6,986 nucleotides of DNA from CAYVJW01 sp964451885. Lineage in GTDB: Bacteria > Patescibacteriota > Gracilibacteria > UBA4473. The first letter of the stretch is position 1, and every line of letters begins with the position of its first letter. Location of the stretch: contig CAYVJW010000086.1 in the NCBI GenBank assembly GCA_964451885.1, positions 1 to 6,986 of the forward strand. The letters run 5' to 3'. Below are positions 5,911-6,986 of this stretch, piece after piece. A program made the translations under genes and the position numbers. The notes beneath the pieces were generated by a model that saw nothing but the letters and a program-made list of their open reading frames with translations, had not been told where the DNA came from and searched no databases.

Positions 5911-6225
5911 GAGACTGTTCATAATCTCCAAATTCACCAATTTTTGATTCTTTTTGCTTTCAGCTTCGTGTTCGTCACTTCCTTAGGGCTAGCGACAAAA
6001 TAACTTGAACAATTTCATCACAGCTTCACATCATCTAAATTTCTAAAAACTTTCACAATATTACAATATTCCTCAATTTTTTATAAATCTATATAATGCA
6101 AATCTGAGCGAACTTGAACATGTTATTTTATCTCTCACCCTTAGTCTAAAAGCTACACTCCTCACGCCTCGCTGAGATCAATAATATCTCAAAACTTGGC
6201 AAATCCGGAGATCATGAACAGTCTC
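5911..6225. mobile_element. MITE-like non-autonomous element, 315 bp
   Basis: The ends are terminal inverted repeats starting GAGACTGTTCAT; 31 of the outer 37 positions match (5911-5947 against 6225-6189). A further inverted block (5985-6004 against 6141-6122, 16 of 20) shows that the arms extend inward for about 100 bases. The element is flanked by TTA on both sides (5908-5910 and 6226-6228), a three-base target duplication. It contains no ORF. GAG ends with a TNA-type target are typical of some IS5-family groups, so mobilisation by such a transposase is a reasonable inference; no transposase is in the window. Taking AGAGAC as the end instead gives a four-base TATT duplication. Part of its interior recurs at 1-56. 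Confidence 0.85.
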
Positions 6226-6228
6226 TTA
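6226..6228. repeat. Right target-site duplication of the MITE (TTA)
   Basis: This is the partner of the TTA at 5908-5910 and marks the right boundary of the inserted element. Confidence 0.6.
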
Positions 6229-6406
6229 TTTTGAAGTTCGAAGCTTGAATATAAATTATAATTCGCTTTCGGAAAGTATCTTCAAAAAAAATAATAAGCA
6301 AAATTTATCCCGCGATATTCCTCACTCGAAATGAAAAAGATCTAAATGCTTGGATCAAGAGGGTATTTTTAGTTCCCAAAGAACCTGATAATCACAAAGC
6401 CAGGGG
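6229..6406 (-). other. ORF-free stretch behind a strong minus-strand promoter
   Basis: No ORF of useful length is seen on either strand; the minus strand has no ATG between the promoter and the MITE. The stretch would be transcribed from the promoter at 6407-6435. It contains a small GTTC/GAAC hairpin (6371-6383 region). It also has a segment (about 6308-6336) which, read on the minus strand as TCATTTCGAGTGAGGAAT, resembles short dispersed intergenic repeats known from several bacterial genomes. It may be a small RNA, or the 5' leader of the Cys-tailed peptide gene now split by the MITE. Neither is proven. Confidence 0.3.
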
Positions 6407-6435
6407 CTTATATTTTAATTTATTAAAGTTGTCAA
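6407..6435 (-). promoter_or_regulatory. Near-consensus promoter reading towards the MITE
   Basis: On the minus strand a perfect TTGACA (6435 to 6430), a 17-base spacer and TATAAG (6412 to 6407, five of six) form the best promoter match of the right half. Transcription would begin near 6400 and run leftwards through an ORF-free stretch into the MITE and possibly on to the Cys-tailed peptide gene at 5828. Confidence 0.65.
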
Positions 6436-6444
6436 GGATTTTTT

Positions 6445-6666
6445 CTACTTTCTCGGCAACAACTTCCTAATTTCCTCACTTATCTGCGGATGGCGCAAGG
6501 ATCTAAAGACACACTCTTGAACTCCCCCTTTTTGTGTGATGACATTGGGTTTTTTCTTATGGTAAGCCAATCTCCAAAATGCACCTTGAAGTGTTTCGAA
6601 TATTTGGCACTGATAAAAATCACACTGGCAATACCATTCCGGTTTTTCTTCATCCCTTTTTTCCAT
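6445..6666 (-). CDS. Small Cys-containing hypothetical protein
   Basis: A 73-residue ORF has a charged N-terminus and clustered cysteines (13, 15 and 20 in WYCQCDFYQC, plus Cys52). Its C-terminal part is basic and helical-looking (ISEEIRKLLPRK). The composition looks like a real soluble protein. The opposite-strand ORF over the same bases encodes a phenylalanine-rich, low-complexity product typical of a shadow. The cysteines could bind a metal, but no known zinc-finger spacing is complete. The start ATG at 6666 has no Shine-Dalgarno. A promoter candidate lies at 6707-6735, and a TAGAAT box ends three bases before the ATG. No family recognised. Confidence 0.5.
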   Translation of the reverse strand: MEKRDEEKPEWYCQCDFYQCQIFETLQGAFWRLAYHKKKPNVITQKGGVQECVFRSLRHPQISEEIRKLLPRK

Positions 6667-6706
6667 ATTATTCTAGTAGTAAGTATTAATAAGATTTTTA
6701 GTATTT

Positions 6707-6735
6707 TTTTTATGTTGTTTTTCTTTGTTTGTCAA
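6707..6735 (-). promoter_or_regulatory. Possible promoter of the 73-residue ORF
   Basis: On the minus strand TTGACA (6735 to 6730) is perfect. At 17 bases the -10 is only TAAAAA, within an A-rich run. It would give a leader of about 35 bases to the ATG at 6666. It lies back to back with the plus-strand promoter at 6744-6771. Confidence 0.4.
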
Positions 6736-6743
6736 ATTCGGTA

Positions 6744-6771
6744 TTGACAAAATTTAATAATTCTGTATAAG
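6744..6771 (+). promoter_or_regulatory. Promoter driving the right-end RNA candidate
   Basis: TTGACA (6744-6749), a 16-base spacer and TATAAG (6766-6771) form a near-consensus promoter. Initiation is expected near 6778. No ORF longer than about ten codons with an ATG follows in the window. Confidence 0.6.
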
Positions 6772-6777
6772 ATTCAT

Positions 6778-6960
6778 AGTTCTGTAAACTAAATCTCACT
6801 ATTAAGTGATGTACAAGTTTTCGACCTTTCAGTGAGTTGATCTTTAAAAATTCGGTTTGTATAAGTGGCTGGCGATATGCTTTTTAGAAGAAGGTATTTC
6901 GCCAGTCGCTTGAACTGGTAAATTTTGTCTTATCGTAACTATTCAGCACAAAAAAAAGTC
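6778..6960 (+). ncRNA. Candidate structured RNA or long 5' leader
   Basis: Downstream of the promoter at 6744-6771 there is no real ORF but clear RNA-like structure. Arms 6859-6880 and 6894-6915 pair over 22 positions with two mismatches (6861/6913 and 6876/6898). Four of the pairs are G-U (6862/6912, 6866/6908, 6868/6906, 6879/6895), so the hairpin is good only as a plus-strand RNA. Upstream, CTCACT (6795-6800) can pair either with AGTGA (6805-6809) or with AGTGAG (6831-6836). The second option would sequester the end of a tiny ORF (6809-6835, eight codons, MYKFSTFQ). I cannot match this to tmRNA, 6S, RNase P or SRP RNA. The ends are approximate; a new -35-like TTGACA at 6970 suggests another transcription unit begins after it. 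Confidence 0.35.
6859..6915 (+). other. Long hairpin with G-U pairs
   Basis: The core GGCTGGCGA (6867-6875) pairs with TCGCCAGTC (6899-6907), one pair of which is a wobble. The stem extends on both sides for 22 positions in all, around a 13-base loop (6881-6893). The wobble pairs show that the structure belongs to the plus-strand transcript. There is no T-tract after it, so it is not an intrinsic terminator. Confidence 0.65.
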
Positions 6961-6986
6961 CGAAAAAACTTGACAGGTATTTTGGG

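Noticed and set aside
5911..6225. CRISPR array or tandem repeat
   Set aside because: There are only two inverted arms and no regularly spaced direct repeats; terminal repeats plus TTA duplication fit a transposable element.
6490..6747. Plus-strand 85-residue hydrophobic ORF
   Set aside because: It is a Phe/Ile-rich shadow of the minus-strand ORF at 6445-6666 and of AT-rich non-coding DNA, with no initiation signals.
6859..6915. tRNA or intrinsic terminator
   Set aside because: There is no T-loop consensus or cloverleaf, and no T-tract follows the stem.

Overview
The window is AT-rich bacterial DNA that reads with the standard genetic code. It combines a membrane-anchored three-repeat SLH-domain protein, a small stand-alone ClpP-like peptidase, a divergent GGDEF protein and a SpoIIE/RsbU-type PP2C phosphatase. 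Almost none of the genes has a Shine-Dalgarno sequence. Near-consensus sigma70-type promoters lie so close to several start codons that leaderless or very short-leader transcripts are likely. This would fit an environmental lineage, possibly of the Patescibacteria/CPR type where SLH proteins occur (for example Peregrinibacteria-like), but that placement is a guess from gene content, not a demonstrated assignment.

Layout. Positions 1-56 are a fragment of a dispersed repeat that recurs inside a mobile element at 6091-6146. At 97-1326 (minus) is the SLH protein. It is divergent from the ClpP-like gene at 1404-2015 (plus), and the 77-bp gap holds two interleaved promoters. From 5421 leftwards to 2064, all on the minus strand, runs a signalling block: PP2C phosphatase (4582-5421), an uncharacterised helical protein (3903-4457), a GGDEF protein (2221-3864) and a 44-residue membrane peptide (2064-2198). 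The last three are closely spaced and probably share transcripts. The block suggests coupling of phosphatase (partner-switch type) and cyclic-dinucleotide or nucleotide signalling, but no partner kinase, anti-sigma or PilZ-type receptor is in view.

The right third (5548-6986) is accessory DNA. It carries a compact, GC-richer unit on the minus strand (5548-5828): a 70-residue Lys/Asp/Gly/Ser-rich peptide with a three-cysteine C-terminal tail, the only clear Shine-Dalgarno in the window, and its own strong terminator. Immediately upstream of it sits a 315-bp MITE-like element (5911-6225) with long inverted repeats and a TTA target duplication. All five transition differences between its outer inverted repeats keep base pairing only in a minus-strand RNA, and a near-consensus minus-strand promoter at 6407-6435 with no ORF behind it points into the element. 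Further right are a 73-residue Cys-containing ORF (6445-6666, minus) and, back to back with it, a plus-strand promoter (6744-6771). That promoter leads into an ORF-poor stretch with a long wobble-containing hairpin (6859-6915), a candidate structured RNA or leader. The most interesting targets are the Cys-tailed peptide unit, the transcribed-hairpin MITE and the right-end RNA candidate.
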